Assembly: GCF_021130785.1 (NCBI RefSeq)
Contig: NC_060207.1
Location: 106,180,001 to 106,244,000 of the forward strand
DNA from: Homalodisca vitripennis
Lineage: Eukaryota; Arthropoda; Insecta; Hemiptera; Cicadellidae
Direction of reading: 5' to 3'
DNA: 64,000 nucleotides
The translations under genes were made by a program, and so were the position numbers. Positions 1 through 11,039 of the stretch are shown here, piece after piece. How positions within the stretch are numbered: position 1 is the first letter of the stretch; each line of letters opens with the position of its first letter. The notes beneath the pieces were generated by a model. The model was not told where the DNA came from. It did no database searches and saw nothing but the letters and a program-made list of their open reading frames with translations.

Positions 1-585
1 CTGTTTTTACTTGATTTGACAAGTTAGTAATGGATTATGTTATGGTTCTAATTTAAACGTTTCGAACAATAAGAATCCTAAACTCTATAAACTTATAATG
101 TTCTACACTTATTGTGTAGAAGATGTTAGAGAACGCAGAATAATTTCTGAAGACAACGCTCTTAGAATTTATTGTGTCTATACAGATTTTAGAACCGGAT
201 AAAAATTTCAATTCGGAAATTACTATTAATAACTTATCCATGCCAACTTACAAATTAGTTAAAACAAATTGTAAACTTGTTTTATCCGTTTATCAAACAA
301 AAACCTTTTCTAAAAATCGAAAATTTACAGTTATTTTAAGATAATACCCAGTGTGATACTATAGGCAGTCTGCATAATATAATTTCATACAGTATAAATA
401 TTGTCAAAAGAAAATTAAACACTAGTGAGTAGGAACGAATTGTATGAATATAAAGAAAGATAGGGACATGCCTTTGAGTACATTGTAATTAATAAAGAAT
501 TGTACGGAATTTATATTGTATATTATTAAATGCGTTTATAAATATAAATAGTTTTAGTGAATCCTATCACTCGTGGAGCTTAAAA

Positions 586-735
586 CATTTCATTTCTGTC
601 TGTCCCCACGATATCTCGAAAAAAGGCTGAGATTTCAGACTTGAAATTGAGCATGAATTCCTATTACAAATACTGGAACATTCTACTCAGGTTCCCTATC
701 CATCGGACGAAACCATCCAGTTAATATCAGATCTA
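586..735 (+). repeat. CGATATCTCGA dispersed repeat, copy 1
   Basis: Contains CTGTCTGTCCCCACGATATC then TCGAAAA and a following GACTTGAAATT. The same series of words (CTGTCTGTCC, GATATCTCGA, a GACTTGAAATT-like word, CGATGATGGCGCATG, GTGCGACACGTGGTGTGG) recurs in order in several places in the window, which defines a dispersed repeat family of unknown class. Confidence 0.6.
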
Positions 736-954
736 TTTTTATAAAAAAATTGAGTACGATCATATGAGGTTTGAAACATGTGACATTCTTATTCTTAAAG
801 ATAAAAGAAAAAGTAATAGAATGGGAAGTCAATAATAGAAATTGTTAACAAGGTATGATTACAGCATAATATTGCGTTGTAATACTTGGGTCACCAAAAC
901 CTTTATTATTTGAACACTGCTACGAAACCTAACCTAATGACCAAATAAGGAGAA

Positions 955-1245
955 TGTATCATGTGGCAAGATATCTCGAGAAAGATTTCATATGTAAACT
1001 TCATTTTGCATGAAACTTGACAGTGCATATCTAAACATGGAATTTGGCTGAATATTATTGACTCATGAGGCTGACACAATTTTTTTTATCTATCGGAGGG
1101 ATACAAACATTTACGTTTTTCACGAATCTCTGTACGTATCTGTCCACAGGACATCTCAAGAATACAATGAACTATAGATTTGGAATTTTTTAAGTAACCT
1201 CGGCGAAGCCTGTTGTGCGACACGTGGTGTGGGGTACTCCTATCT
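955..1245 (+). repeat. CGATATCTCGA dispersed repeat, copy 2
   Basis: Contains AAGATATCTCGAG near 970, CTGTCCACAGGACATCTCAA near 1140, and the 3' block CGGCGAAGCCTGTTGTGCGA with CACGTGGTGTGG. It may be two overlapping copies. Confidence 0.55.
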
Positions 1246-2336
1246 TGTCGTAGAATATTAGATGGTTTCGCTTATAAAAAGTTTGTATACCACTTTATCT
1301 TATAAATACATGAAATATGAAGTATATTCTATAGATAGAAATTTGTCACGTTGCTTGATAAGATAAATAGAATTATAAATATGTATGTGCAATATAACGT
1401 CATCTTTAAAAGACATTACTTTTAACTAACTAGTATAAACTTATTATGAAAACGCATCGTAGCATAATACATTCAAACTACATATATAATAGATAAAATA
1501 AGATGTGAAACTGTGTATGTAAATGTCATCAAGTTTGTAAAAGAAATTGAAGAGAATATTTAACAAGGACCCTTTAACTACTAATGTACATTTTGGCTAG
1601 AGCTCTACGTGTCCCAAAGGTGACTTCAAGATACATTATGCAAGGGTTACCTTGCGATCAGAGCTCTCAGGGGACGTACCTGAACACGAGCCCTTTGAGA
1701 CCCCACATTCTCCAGTTAATTGTCTCCAGAATGCTTAATAACACAAAATACGCGTTAAAAATCAAAGGAGCTACTTAACCATACAATTTTAAGCTAGCAA
1801 AATGAATATTACTGAAAACGTATTATAATTAATTATTAACTGCATGAATAAACTTTTATAACAAGCCAATATAATTCTACAAGGAATTGTAGGTATTACA
1901 ATCAGAACTATTGGATATAAGGGTAGAATTTTTACATTACTCAAGTAAAAAATATGTGAATGGGATAACAAATTTGTATTTATATAAAATTTAACTTTCT
2001 CGTGTTATTAAAAAGTAGTCACTTTTTTAAAACTATACCTTAAAAAACAAGTAATTCTTTTAAGTTATAAATCATAAAATGCATATCTCCCTGAAGATAT
2101 GCGTCATATACATATTGTAATAATTCATATTTTTATCTTCAGACTTTTATTTTGGGATATGAAAAGACGCCTGCATATCTTTGTGGAGTGATCTATAAAT
2201 TATTTTTGTTTTTGGATTTTCTGGAAGTTATCTTTAAGTATTACTACTTACCTTTCAAATATAAAGCACATGAACTTTATCAAGCACACCAAGAAAGTGT
2301 ATAAAAAATTACATTATATATATAAAGTTTTATTTG

Positions 2337-2520
2337 TAGTATGGATTCCGGACAAGGAAGCAGCAACTCTAGATATTTCCAAGTCCTGAGAGACGTAGAA
2401 TCTGTTCACATCCTGTCACCGGGGACATAGCTCACGGCGTGCCGGCTTTGTAGGTCCTCATGTCTTACATGATAACATCGGGTCTTATCCGTATTAAGAT
2501 GTGGCTTGTCCTGATTCAAA
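2337..2520 (-). pseudogene. Decayed Ty3/Gypsy integrase C-terminal segment
   Basis: Read on the minus strand, a GC-richer island translates to SRHAVSYVPGD, then after a stop TDSTSLRTW and LLPCPESIL. This has the layout of the C-terminal integrase/GPY-F region of Ty3/Gypsy elements (SYxPGDLVWVWTP, GLSEKLL, GPYRIL). At least one internal stop is present and no LTR or other domain is seen nearby. The match is by motif order and could be wrong; a profile search would decide. Confidence 0.4.
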
Positions 2521-3081
2521 TTTACAACTAAATATATTTAAGAATAAGACTGATTTGAACTAAATATTTTAAACATAAATATTGTAACTATACCATAAAT
2601 TTCATAGTTGAAATTGTTATTTTTACTGGTACAATAAAATATTCAATACTTCCACATGTTTGTACAGCAACAAAAGTTACGATTCAAATTACAGGCCTAA
2701 ATCCTAAATCAGTTACTGGCGATGAACTTTAAAATTATTTAAAAAAAACTAAGCTAAAAGGGTAGAATATATATTCTTATACTTTAAGCAGTGTAAAGTG
2801 TTACTATCAGGGACATACCTTATACGAGTAATAGCAATTACATTTTAGTAAGAACTTAAGTATAATAATAAATTATTTAGATACCCTCACGGTCCTTTGC
2901 ATTTATTAAATATCGCTTAAAAATCCACCTAGACTTGAAGTTATGCAAGGGAAAAGGATCATTAAAATAAGTTACGTAAGTATAGGCTTTAATGATGTAA
3001 CTAAAGCCTAAGCCTAAGTAAGTAATTTTGTGATGTTGAATAGTAAAACTGGTAATGGCTCAGTGTGCAATAATTCTGTAA

Positions 3082-3270
3082 TTCGTTGAACCCTCGCGGA
3101 TAAGGATAAGTAGTAATTTATCAGCGGATCGTAAATACTCGGCAGCAGAAGCCCTATACAGACGGAACAAAGCAGAAGTTGAAATCCATTTGAGCAAAGT
3201 TGAAAGGCATAACATTCCAAGTTCATCCCAAACTTGGGTAAGTGAACAAAGTGAGCCGGTGAACCGGTAA
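3082..3270 (+). other. Unidentified open segment with a consensus donor
   Basis: A GC-richer stretch is open for 62 codons from TTC 3082 to TAA 3268-3270, with a balanced, charged composition (RKYSAAEALYRRNKAEVEIH). Inside it, TTATCAG (AG near 3122) and TTGGGTAAGTG (GT near 3237) would mark a 112-bp exon. I do not recognise the family. It could be an exon of an upstream gene, a transposon relic or chance. Confidence 0.25.
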
Positions 3271-3276
3271 GCCGGG

Positions 3277-3292
3277 GAGTTGACGTCAACTC
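3277..3292. promoter_or_regulatory. 16-bp perfect palindrome containing a CRE
   Basis: GAGTTGACGTCAACTC is fully self-complementary and centred on TGACGTCA, the bZIP/CREB consensus. It sits in a local GC-rich patch (3230-3350) about 2.2 kb upstream of the SCYL2 start. Function is inferred only from the consensus. Confidence 0.35.
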
Positions 3293-3299
3293 TGCCGCG

Positions 3300-5438
3300 T
3301 CAAGTTAACTAGTCGTGAGTCAAGCTCCGGCACCTGACAACCGCCGCGTCCATTTCATTATAATGTACAACCCCAAACCTTACTCGTGTATGTATTTTAA
3401 AGCAAACAAATTATGAATGAGTTAAATATGTACAGTATAGCCTGTATATGTGTATTTTCTGGGGCTAAAATTACTTTTGCTGTAAATGTGTTATGAATAT
3501 TCATAGGTTATCAAGAGATAATCAAGAGAATATTATATACCAAATTTAACCGATTTATTTTCTCAAGGTGACATTAATGATAATACACAGTAAACCCTAT
3601 TGCAAATTAATCACAATCATAGCCTCCGACCTCCAGATACCGGGAGTGAGGACCGTAACTATTGTAACTATGTGCGGGTGTTTTTGATCATTATTTTGTG
3701 TTATATTTCTATAGTTGACATCACCAATACAGAAACAGCAATGGCCCTTTTTTAAAGATTGTACTATTAAAATGTTAGCCTTTCTTTGATTGTAAATATA
3801 CTACATGCTATGTTATTTTGTCATAAAAGAGTGTTTACAAATATAAACCAAAACATAGTTTAGGTTTAAACTTTTCCATAAACCTTTTGATTACACTCAT
3901 TAAAATTAGTTCGTTTTAAGAACGCACGTGTTCTAGAAGGGGTATATCCTCTAAACAGGATCACATAGTTTAGGTCACTGGATAATAAAATCAGGTTTTG
4001 TACTTCACTAAAAACATATATTAACAATATGTGTTTTCTGTAACCGTATACTTTAAAACTAAAGTTTATTTTATTTTTTTATAAAAAAATAAATACTTTT
4101 ATAAACTTACCAATTACTTCATATTTTCCACTTTTTTCTTTTTTTCTATAATAACGATGTTTAGAGTGCAACATTCTGTTATATAATCTTTATCGCCATT
4201 TTAAGGCTTCATAACATCAAGTCTGGATTACAAATTCATAATAGATCTTTATTTAGTTTTTGCACTTAGAATAAGAAGTCGAGGAAACCCCTTATTGCTT
4301 TTGTTTCCAGAATGATAGGATTTTCTAGAAGGGTAAGGAAGGTGGTAAGGGCCGCCACCTGTCGAGGTCCCATGAGGAGAGAAAGCGGGCCTCAGTCGTG
4401 TAACTGGAAGAAGAAGAGATTAGATCTGTTCCAGCCTTTTTACTATGACATCACTGTGAGAGGGTGTTCAATGAGGACCAGTCTTTCAAATACAGAGAAA
4501 CCTCATTTACTCCTCCTATTTCAGTCTCGAAACCCGTACGTTTTTACAGGATATACGTAAAGTATATAATAACATATTCAGAAAGTTCTAATAGTGGATT
4601 TGGTAGGAATTGGTCACTGCTTCTACGCGTGTTAAGTCACTATATTCCTTCATAATAGAATATATGAAATTGTATCAAAGGTTATAAACCCATGATATCC
4701 TCTCGTATAAACTACAGGAATGATCGATGATATAACTGATGCTACAAAATATGGCAGCTGTGTTGCCACACCTTAACAAGTAAATAAGCCGTAATAAGAG
4801 AATAGGGACTGACGCTTTTAAAGGTAAATAAACATTCCACCTGTGTCTTCGTTATGTAACTTAAAGTATAATTAATAGAAACTTGTGTATCTCTTAAAGT
4901 GCAGCCATTGTTAATAAATAATGATTATTATTTTATAGAGATATAATAGACTCTTACTTTTATAGAGTCTTCGCACCCACTCTGTACTTTTATACCAGTG
5001 AACCTTAACAGCCCACAAAGCTACTCGCATATTTAAGAAGTAAAGCGATAAATTTAATATTAATATTAGTTTAGGTTTTTACTAGACCACTACTGTAAAC
5101 CAGTTAATGCTGACTGCCGCAGACGACGCAGACGCATGTTGAGAGTTGTCAGTTTCACTCATTTACTCAACAGTGAAGGTTTTAAATTAAGAATATCTCA
5201 CACACTTCTGTAATATATTAAAAGGAATCAAGTACGTGTATTAGGACAGCACTGTTTTATATGTTTTTAAGAGCCGGTAACTTCACGTTGTAAGGGGCTA
5301 GACTTTGGATCCTGGCTGTGACGTTCATTCTTTTCATTTGTACTTCCGAACTTGTACTGTATCGAAACCGTCATTACTCTGCTTGAAAGTGTATGGCCTA
5401 AGATGAAGGTACGTCATTGACTGTGTTTGATGTTTCAG
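3300..5438. other. Mostly AT-rich upstream DNA with two GC-richer patches
   Basis: A GC-richer patch at 4310-4450, preceded by TTTCCAG, is open on the + strand for 82 codons but has no recognisable domain. A second one at 5105-5160 (GCCGCAGACGACGCAGACGC) may be the SCYL2 promoter or first untranslated exon. The rest shows nothing I can name. Confidence 0.35.
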
Positions 5439-5500
5439 GAGTCCAAGGGCGCGGGGCGGTGATGAGTGAGGCGACGATAGCTCCCGGGGTCTAGCGAGCC
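5439..5500 (+). other. SCYL2: SCYL2 5' UTR segment after a probable splice acceptor
   Basis: GC-rich leader directly before the SCYL2 start codon. It follows an acceptor-like TGATGTTTCAG (AG at 5437-5438), so the first transcribed exon probably lies further upstream. A CG-rich stretch near 5110-5150 with an arthropod initiator-like TCAGT (about 5148), followed by a possible GT donor near 5276, would fit, but this is inference. A GTACGT donor-like site at 5409 would leave an intron of only about 30 nt, which is too short to accept. Confidence 0.45.
5462..5494 (+). promoter_or_regulatory. Upstream ORF in the SCYL2 leader
   Basis: An ATG at 5462 opens an 11-codon frame (10 residues, MSEATIAPGV, then TAG) ending 6 nt before the main ATG at 5501. 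Position and length are typical of a uORF that lowers or conditions translation of the main frame. Only the sequence arrangement is seen; regulation is inferred. Confidence 0.45.
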
Positions 5501-5689
5501 ATGCCTGCCACTGCCATGTTCTCTAACCTCAAGAGCCGAGTGGGGGGTGGCGGAGGCGGTGGTGCCGCGCAGAACGTGCTCGACCACAACCCCATCACCC
5601 AATACTTCGAGATCGGCAAAGTTGTCGCCAGCGCGGGGCCGGAGCACGTGTGGAAGATCCATGACGCCTATCGAAAAAGTGATGGGAAG
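5501..5689 (+). CDS. SCYL2: SCYL2 pseudokinase, first coding exon (residues 1-63)
   Basis: N-terminus of SCY1-like protein 2, a kinase-fold protein of clathrin-coated vesicle and endosome/trans-Golgi traffic. The exon encodes 63 residues. A short basic segment with FSNLKSR, a run of eight glycines (GGGGGGGG in place of the longer linker seen in vertebrates), then HNPITQYFEIGKVVASAG and EHVWKIHDAYRKSDGK, which align with the NPVTREFDVGRHIASGG and AWKIFNGTKKS parts of the vertebrate protein as I know it. The nucleotide-binding glycine loop is degenerate, as expected for this pseudokinase. The start at 5501 is the first in-frame ATG and has a purine at -3; ATG 5516 is an alternative start nearer to the vertebrate N-terminus. 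The exon ends at GGGAAG before the donor GTAAGG (5690), phase 0. Its GC content is far above the surrounding DNA. Confidence 0.9.
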
Positions 5690-5802
5690 GTAAGGCTTAA
5701 ACCACAGTTATACACAGAAATACTACAGTGATTTTACAATGATAGAAAAACATAAGATATCGAGGGCTCATTGCCACGTCTGTCGAGTTGATCAGTTTTA
5801 CA

Positions 5803-5945
5803 TTTTTTTAATAAAAGGAGAAGCCGATCCCCTTTTAAGCCTTACTCTGCTCGTCCTCATGGGCTACTGGCCTGTGCGAGGATCTTATCAAACAGAATAA
5901 CGGGGAGAGTAGATACAGTACAAGGTCGATGGTACTGATAAAAAG
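5803..5945 (-). mobile_element. SINE, 5'-truncated copy
   Basis: Its reverse complement matches the body of the SINE at 40403-40640 almost word for word: GTACCATC, CTTGTACTGTATC, TTATTCTGTTTGATAAGATC, then CAGTAGCCCATGAGGACG against CAGTGGCCCAAGAGGACG, and a GGGGNCCGG-like end. The tRNA-like head is missing. It lies about 110 bp after SCYL2 exon 1, in antisense orientation. Confidence 0.8.
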
Positions 5946-5949
5946 ACCA

Positions 5950-7240
5950 TAAACCATAAAGATGCATATAGTGAAATACCTATGGACGAAAACCTCTATG
6001 AAAACAAATAATATAAAATGGTGTTAGAAAACCGTTCTGATTAAACCCAAACTGTTGTACTAGTCCTGATCCGTTAACACTTAAACACAACACTCCAAGT
6101 AGTGTCTTCAACAACAACAGGTTTCAGTAAACTTTGATACCGTTCTTGAGGCAACCCACTATTCAAGGTTGTTTGCTTTGTTTGGTTATAGTTCTGATTG
6201 TAGTGGGTCAAACGTTGTGTTCGATTACTTTTTTCGAACTAGTGAAAAATAATGATCTTATATCTTTGAAAATATTTCAAACTATGGATAATAAATTACC
6301 TGTTCATGTGCTACAGAATATTATTTGAAAAAGCCATTGGCTTGTTTTCCTTTTACCAATATGTTTTTATTTTCACATTGTTAGTATAGAAGATCTTAAA
6401 ATTTAATTATATGATGTCATAAAAGTACAAAATATGTATATGATTAAAATGGGACTCTCAGCAATAACTAGCGTCTTGCTAGACCATCATTATTACTAAT
6501 GTTATCATTAACTTCTTAAATGCATTAATACAATATAGTGCAAATATTTATGTCAGAGTTCGCCTGCAGGAGAAGACTGCGGTAGAATGGAGCGTACCAC
6601 TGGGACCGGCCAATGTTGACTATAGAGTTTAATATCTGTTCTACTGTAGTGGTAGACTGACGATGTAAGATGAGATGTCAGGGCCACTACCCTGGGGGCC
6701 ACATTAGGCTCTCTGGCGACCACATCCTCACTTATTAGAGTTTATTGCTCCTTCTCGGCTACGTAGCTTAATGTGAATGTGTTCCAAAACCATTTGAGGA
6801 AAGGTTACCGGTATTATTCTTTGGGTAAAATTACAAAAAATAGGTTTACACCCCACTTTATTAAAAGTCTGATATAACTCCAATTTTTAAAACAGTCCAA
6901 AAAATTTTTTATAATTGTTTTAAAAATGTACCTTTTTTGTTCTTTATACATTGAGTCGAAATCGTTTTTAAGGTAAATTTATGTTCGTATAAAACATTTC
7001 CCATGACAATTGATCATTCGCTTCTAGGTTTCCTAGGTACGACAATAAGAGTTGACTGCGTCACATACCGCCAGTCTCCCACCACAGACCATGACACTCG
7101 CACCATGCGCCCCTAGAATCTGTACAAAGTCGTGCGTAACTAGATGAAGGATGCTGCACTTTCGTACGTTAAGTTTGAGTTTGTTACCTCATGATCACCT
7201 TAAAATGAATTCAAGGTTAAGCGAATGAACTGATTAGGGG
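5950..7240. other. AT-rich intron sequence with one GC-rich island
   Basis: The island at 6550-6745 is open on the minus strand for about 61 codons (6556-6740), including REPNVAPRVVAL, without an ATG. I do not recognise it. It is near the decayed reverse transcriptase that follows on the same strand and may belong to the same or another dead element. Confidence 0.3.
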
Positions 7241-7249
7241 AAAGTCCCC

Positions 7250-7640
7250 TGAATTAAAGAAGGTGCATGAGACAGGTGCAACTGGCAATCATCTGCGTAC
7301 TGGTGGACAGTGCATTTCTGCACATAACTGGGGAAGTCAAATGTAATAGACTAAATAGCACCGGTACTAGGTAGCTTCCCTGAAGCAAACCTTTTCGCTT
7401 GATAAGAGCAGTAGAAATGTCAATTCCCACCTTTGTAACACGCGTTTTATTCTGCAAGTATAACTTGACCCAATCGACTTTTCGTATTAAATTTATAAAA
7501 TTTCATCTTATCCAACGAAACCTCATGACTGATTGAGTAAAAGGCATGAGAATAATCCAACAAAATGAGTAAGCTGTACTATTCTTTGCCTTTTTCACCC
7601 AAGAGATCGCTAAATAAATTTACCAGAGCTGTTTCTACTT
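7250..7640 (-). pseudogene. Decayed non-LTR reverse transcriptase fragment
   Basis: Minus-strand translation in shifting frames shows the ordered reverse transcriptase motifs: TALVNLFSDLL, then LLDYSHAFYSISHEVSL (canonical LDFSKAFDSINHELL), LLQGSYLVPVLFSL (canonical VPQGSVLGPLLFSL), and VHQYADDCQLHLS with the YADD catalytic box near 7290-7310. The spacing fits motifs RT2 to RT5 of a Jockey/I/CR1-type LINE. At least one frameshift separates the PQG and YADD boxes and a stop breaks the middle, so it is dead. It is a different, older element from the one at 36.9 kb. Confidence 0.8.
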
Positions 7641-7659
7641 TTCAGTAATGATCTCCATA

Positions 7660-8050
7660 AATGTACCATAAATAATAAATCACATAATTTACTATCAATA
7701 ACATTCTTTGCAAAAGACATGATTCATTTTCCATAAAAGCAGTTGACTGGTTCTATCCCACCACCATGACTTAATTTTTTCTGGACTCCTCAAATAAATC
7801 ATTGCAAACAAGCTTTTTTAAGATTTTAAAAACGTATGTGCAGGAAATTCATTTCATGAAATCTTTAAATATCTCAAACAAATTTCTTGTGAACAATCAT
7901 TTTCTCAACAATGTGCATTAGAAAGTTTCTAGGGCTTTATTAAGATTTCCCTACATTCTAAATTGCGTTAGAAATTCTAAATTAAAATAGAAATACTTCA
8001 TTGAGGAATCTAAGACGCGTGGAGAGCAACAGAAATTATAAATATTGTTT
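7660..8050. other. AT-rich intron sequence
   Basis: Possibly the upstream end of the decayed reverse transcriptase on the minus strand; no motif remains that I can name. Confidence 0.3.
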
Positions 8051-8061
8051 AATAAATTTAG

Positions 8062-8247
8062 GTGACGCAAGTAGAAGCTAATCCTGGAGAAAGACAGCAT
8101 GTAGGCAGACAGTGGGTCGACGTTTATGCGGATCTCAGCGTGATGCCAATGCTATTTCGCGCCCACTTTGAAACCAACAGCGCGGCAAAACTCTTCCCTG
8201 AGGAACAGAGTGAGACCCTGATCTTGTGTAGCTCAGAACCGATATAA
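8062..8247 (+). other. Unidentified GC-rich open segment
   Basis: Sixty-one codons open after AAATTTAG (acceptor-like), with GERQHVGRQWVDVYADL and LFRAHFETNSAAKLFPEE, ending at TAA. GC content is well above its neighbours. Its first 50 bp recur, diverged, at about 9097-9160 (AATAAATTTAGCTGATGCAA, AATCCTG, GAAAGACA), so the start at least belongs to a repeated sequence. Family unknown. Confidence 0.25.
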
Positions 8248-8259
8248 CCAAATACATAG

Positions 8260-10940
8260 TAATGTGATGTAACACTACTTATTTGTATATATTTTGTATA
8301 TATAATTCACATAATATAAACTGCTATGCATTTCAGTTGACCAATGTAAGATTAAGACAACGATAATATTGATTATTACATTACTTTACTTATTTTTCTT
8401 TAACTATTTAAATGTGTTATAACGTTTGATTACTGTATCTTAAATGTATATGGAATAAAATTTCAAATTAGGAAACAGTTTTATTTGTGATGGAAATTTA
8501 TTTCTAAAGTTTTAGGGCCTGTAATAGCCTACATATCAATAAAATAAAATAATTTTATTTCACAAACTTACTGAAAAGAATACTAGAAATTATCGTACTA
8601 AATTGAGGATTGTTTGGTAGACCTTCATATTTTAACAAACATTTAGTAAATATGGCATATTTGCACTACGCACAAAATGCAGGAATGTTTTACAACTTTT
8701 TGCAGAATGATTATTACAAATTTTTATCAACACGTAGTTCAAGCGCAAAATGCAATAAGTTTTAAAATATTATAACTTTTTGTTTTATTTTTATAGAATC
8801 TGTCATTATTGAAACGAGGATATACTATTAGAGACACAGTGACCTTTCTCCTCGTAAAATATAAATATTTTTAGAAAATAAAATATTCCCGTCTCTCCAA
8901 ATCTTATAGCTTTTACACCTTAATATAACCAGTAAAAATTCAGAACATATTATAGCACTTGATGCAGTATTTTCACCTTGGTGCGGTGCGATCACCCATA
9001 AATATATTACATTTTCAACACACATTAAAACTTACAATGACCCAAAATTTAGCAAGCTAGAACCATTTCCTGGTCAGATTAACTATACTATAACATTAAA
9101 TAAATTTAGCTGATGCAAATAAAATATAATCCTGAAGTGAACCGAAGAAAGACAATATGATTATAACCTTATAACTTATTTATTCGTTTTGCTATAAATA
9201 TTTGGAGCATTGACGATGGAATCATTTATCCAATACCGTAAAAATTAAATTCCCATCCACACCAAATACTTTAATTTCAATTGATAAGGAAAGCAGTAAT
9301 TTTGTAGTCACAATTCTCTTGCAAACAACGACATTTTTCTTAGCAAATGTTCTCCACCTGCTGTTGACATCACCTGTGTCTAAACAATATGCGTTCAATA
9401 TTTTGTATTCGTAATACTCAACAACTTTAAACTATGAAACATCATAAAGGAATTGTCTCTTAACATATTTGACTCTACATTTGCGTGAAGGAAAATTGTT
9501 TGGGATATTACTGCAATAAAGAAACAGTTCATATTATAATTTGATTAATGTTTTATGGTGATTTTATGGTTTCTGTTACATTGCTATTGTTTTGCTGTTA
9601 AATTTTTATTCATTTCTATTAATTTATATTGTTATTGTTATATTTTAATATATTTTTTATTATTTACTTTGTTTATGGTTCTAGGTTGTTATTAATAACA
9701 GAAAAAGGTTTTAATGCTGGAGTATTAATGTTTATGATTATAAAAGGAAGCTTTGGAATATTCAAGGCTGGTGTTAAAAGAGAGTCAGCTTTACAAGAAA
9801 ATTAATATGGCAAACTGTATTCCCGTACGCGCTCTACGTAACGCATTGAGAATGATTGATGTAAAACTGTGTACCGTATTACAATGAATAAAGGATTTTT
9901 TAACCTGAACTTGAACACTCATACACACACATTGTTTTTCTCTTCTCTTAGATTGCAGTTTATCTCTATAATATTCATTTGACATTAATAATTTTGCCTT
10001 TTGAATTATAAGTACAATGTTGCATGTAATAGTATTATGTATGAGTGTTCTCAGTCTGTTTCATATATACTTTCTTGAGTATTTAGCTTGCATTGCAAAT
10101 ATTTGTTGTATGTTTTTCTATGCAGATAATCATGTATTGTGTTATTTAATAAGCTTGTTTTCATTTCTTTATGTCCGTACTTACTGTTCTTGAACCGTTA
10201 TTTTATATCAAGTATTATAATATTGTGAAATGGTGTAAAACATACAAATAAATAAACTCATTGCAAAATCAGCCCCTCCTGAAACGTAAGTTTAACTATC
10301 TTAAATTGCACCATATTACGATAATGTGCGTTATAGATTCTTATATTACCCTCTCCATCATTACGTGGTACGCAACGTTTCTCCATAAGCAAATAACCAC
10401 TTATAAATTCACATTTACAATCATCACTTTATGGATGAGGTGGAAATTGCACTTACACACACCTACGTTGTGTGGGCCTCCTAATAGACAAACTACCCAT
10501 TAAAACCGTCCTCTTCAGCATGACATACGAGCCTGGTACCATTTTGACGTATTACGTCTAGTTAGGTCTATTGGTTCCAAACTCTTAGAGGGGCTAATAG
10601 TGCACACCATTCTTTAAGAGCCATCAACATAAACCTGTTTTACCATTAGCATTTGCCGATTGTAATGAGCCATTCACAACCACGAAACCTTACCCTTGGA
10701 GACAATTTCTCTACATTAAAAAATAGTTTTACATTAAACTATTATTCTGTGGTGTTTTCAGGTTCCTGATTTAATTCCTTCAAAGAATCTTGCCGCTGGC
10801 CATATTACCTTATTGCAGCAAGTGAAAAAACGTGATAGACGTAGTCGACCTATTCTATATTTTAGGTTCTAAAGGTTTATTTCACCATTTAACTGGTAAC
10901 AATTTGTATCGTTTCAAAATGTTTATGTTGTCTACATATG
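8260..10940. other. AT-rich intron sequence
   Basis: Nothing assignable. A short exon-like frame follows a TTTTCAG acceptor-like site at 10762 (about 36 codons, VPDLIPSKNLAAGHITLLQQ) but has no known relative. GACGTATTACGTC at 10546-10558 is a small palindrome. Confidence 0.4.
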
Positions 10941-10949
10941 TTGCAAGAG

Positions 10950-11035
10950 ACAGCAGGTGACCCAATGGGTATGAGGCGTCGGACTTGTGTGTCCGTATTT
11001 ACATAGCTTAAGCTCAAGTCTGAACAGGAGCCTTT
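10950..11035 (+). pseudogene. tRNA-Arg-derived relic (tRNA pseudogene or SINE head)
   Basis: TGACCCAATGGGTATGAGGC and GTCGGACTT resemble the 5' half of eukaryotic tRNA-Arg (TGGCCTAATGGATAAGGCG, TCGGACTTCGGATCCGA). The B-box region is decayed (GCTCAAGTCTG against GGTTCGAGTCC). A functional tRNA is unlikely. Confidence 0.4.
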
Positions 11036-11039
11036 TTCT

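Larger units (their letters stand above)
1..2335. other. AT-rich DNA upstream of SCYL2
   Basis: No gene recognised. Two copies of the CGATATCTCGA repeat lie at 586-735 and 955-1245. A GC-richer patch at 1590-1740 is open for about 60 codons on the + strand, but I see no family signature in it. Confidence 0.5.

Noticed and set aside
5409..5438. Intron with strong GTACGT donor and TTTCAG acceptor
   Set aside because: It would be only about 30 nt, below the usual minimum for splicing.
5435..5662. 75-codon minus-strand frame opposite SCYL2 exon 1
   Set aside because: Shadow of the GC-rich exon; no independent support.
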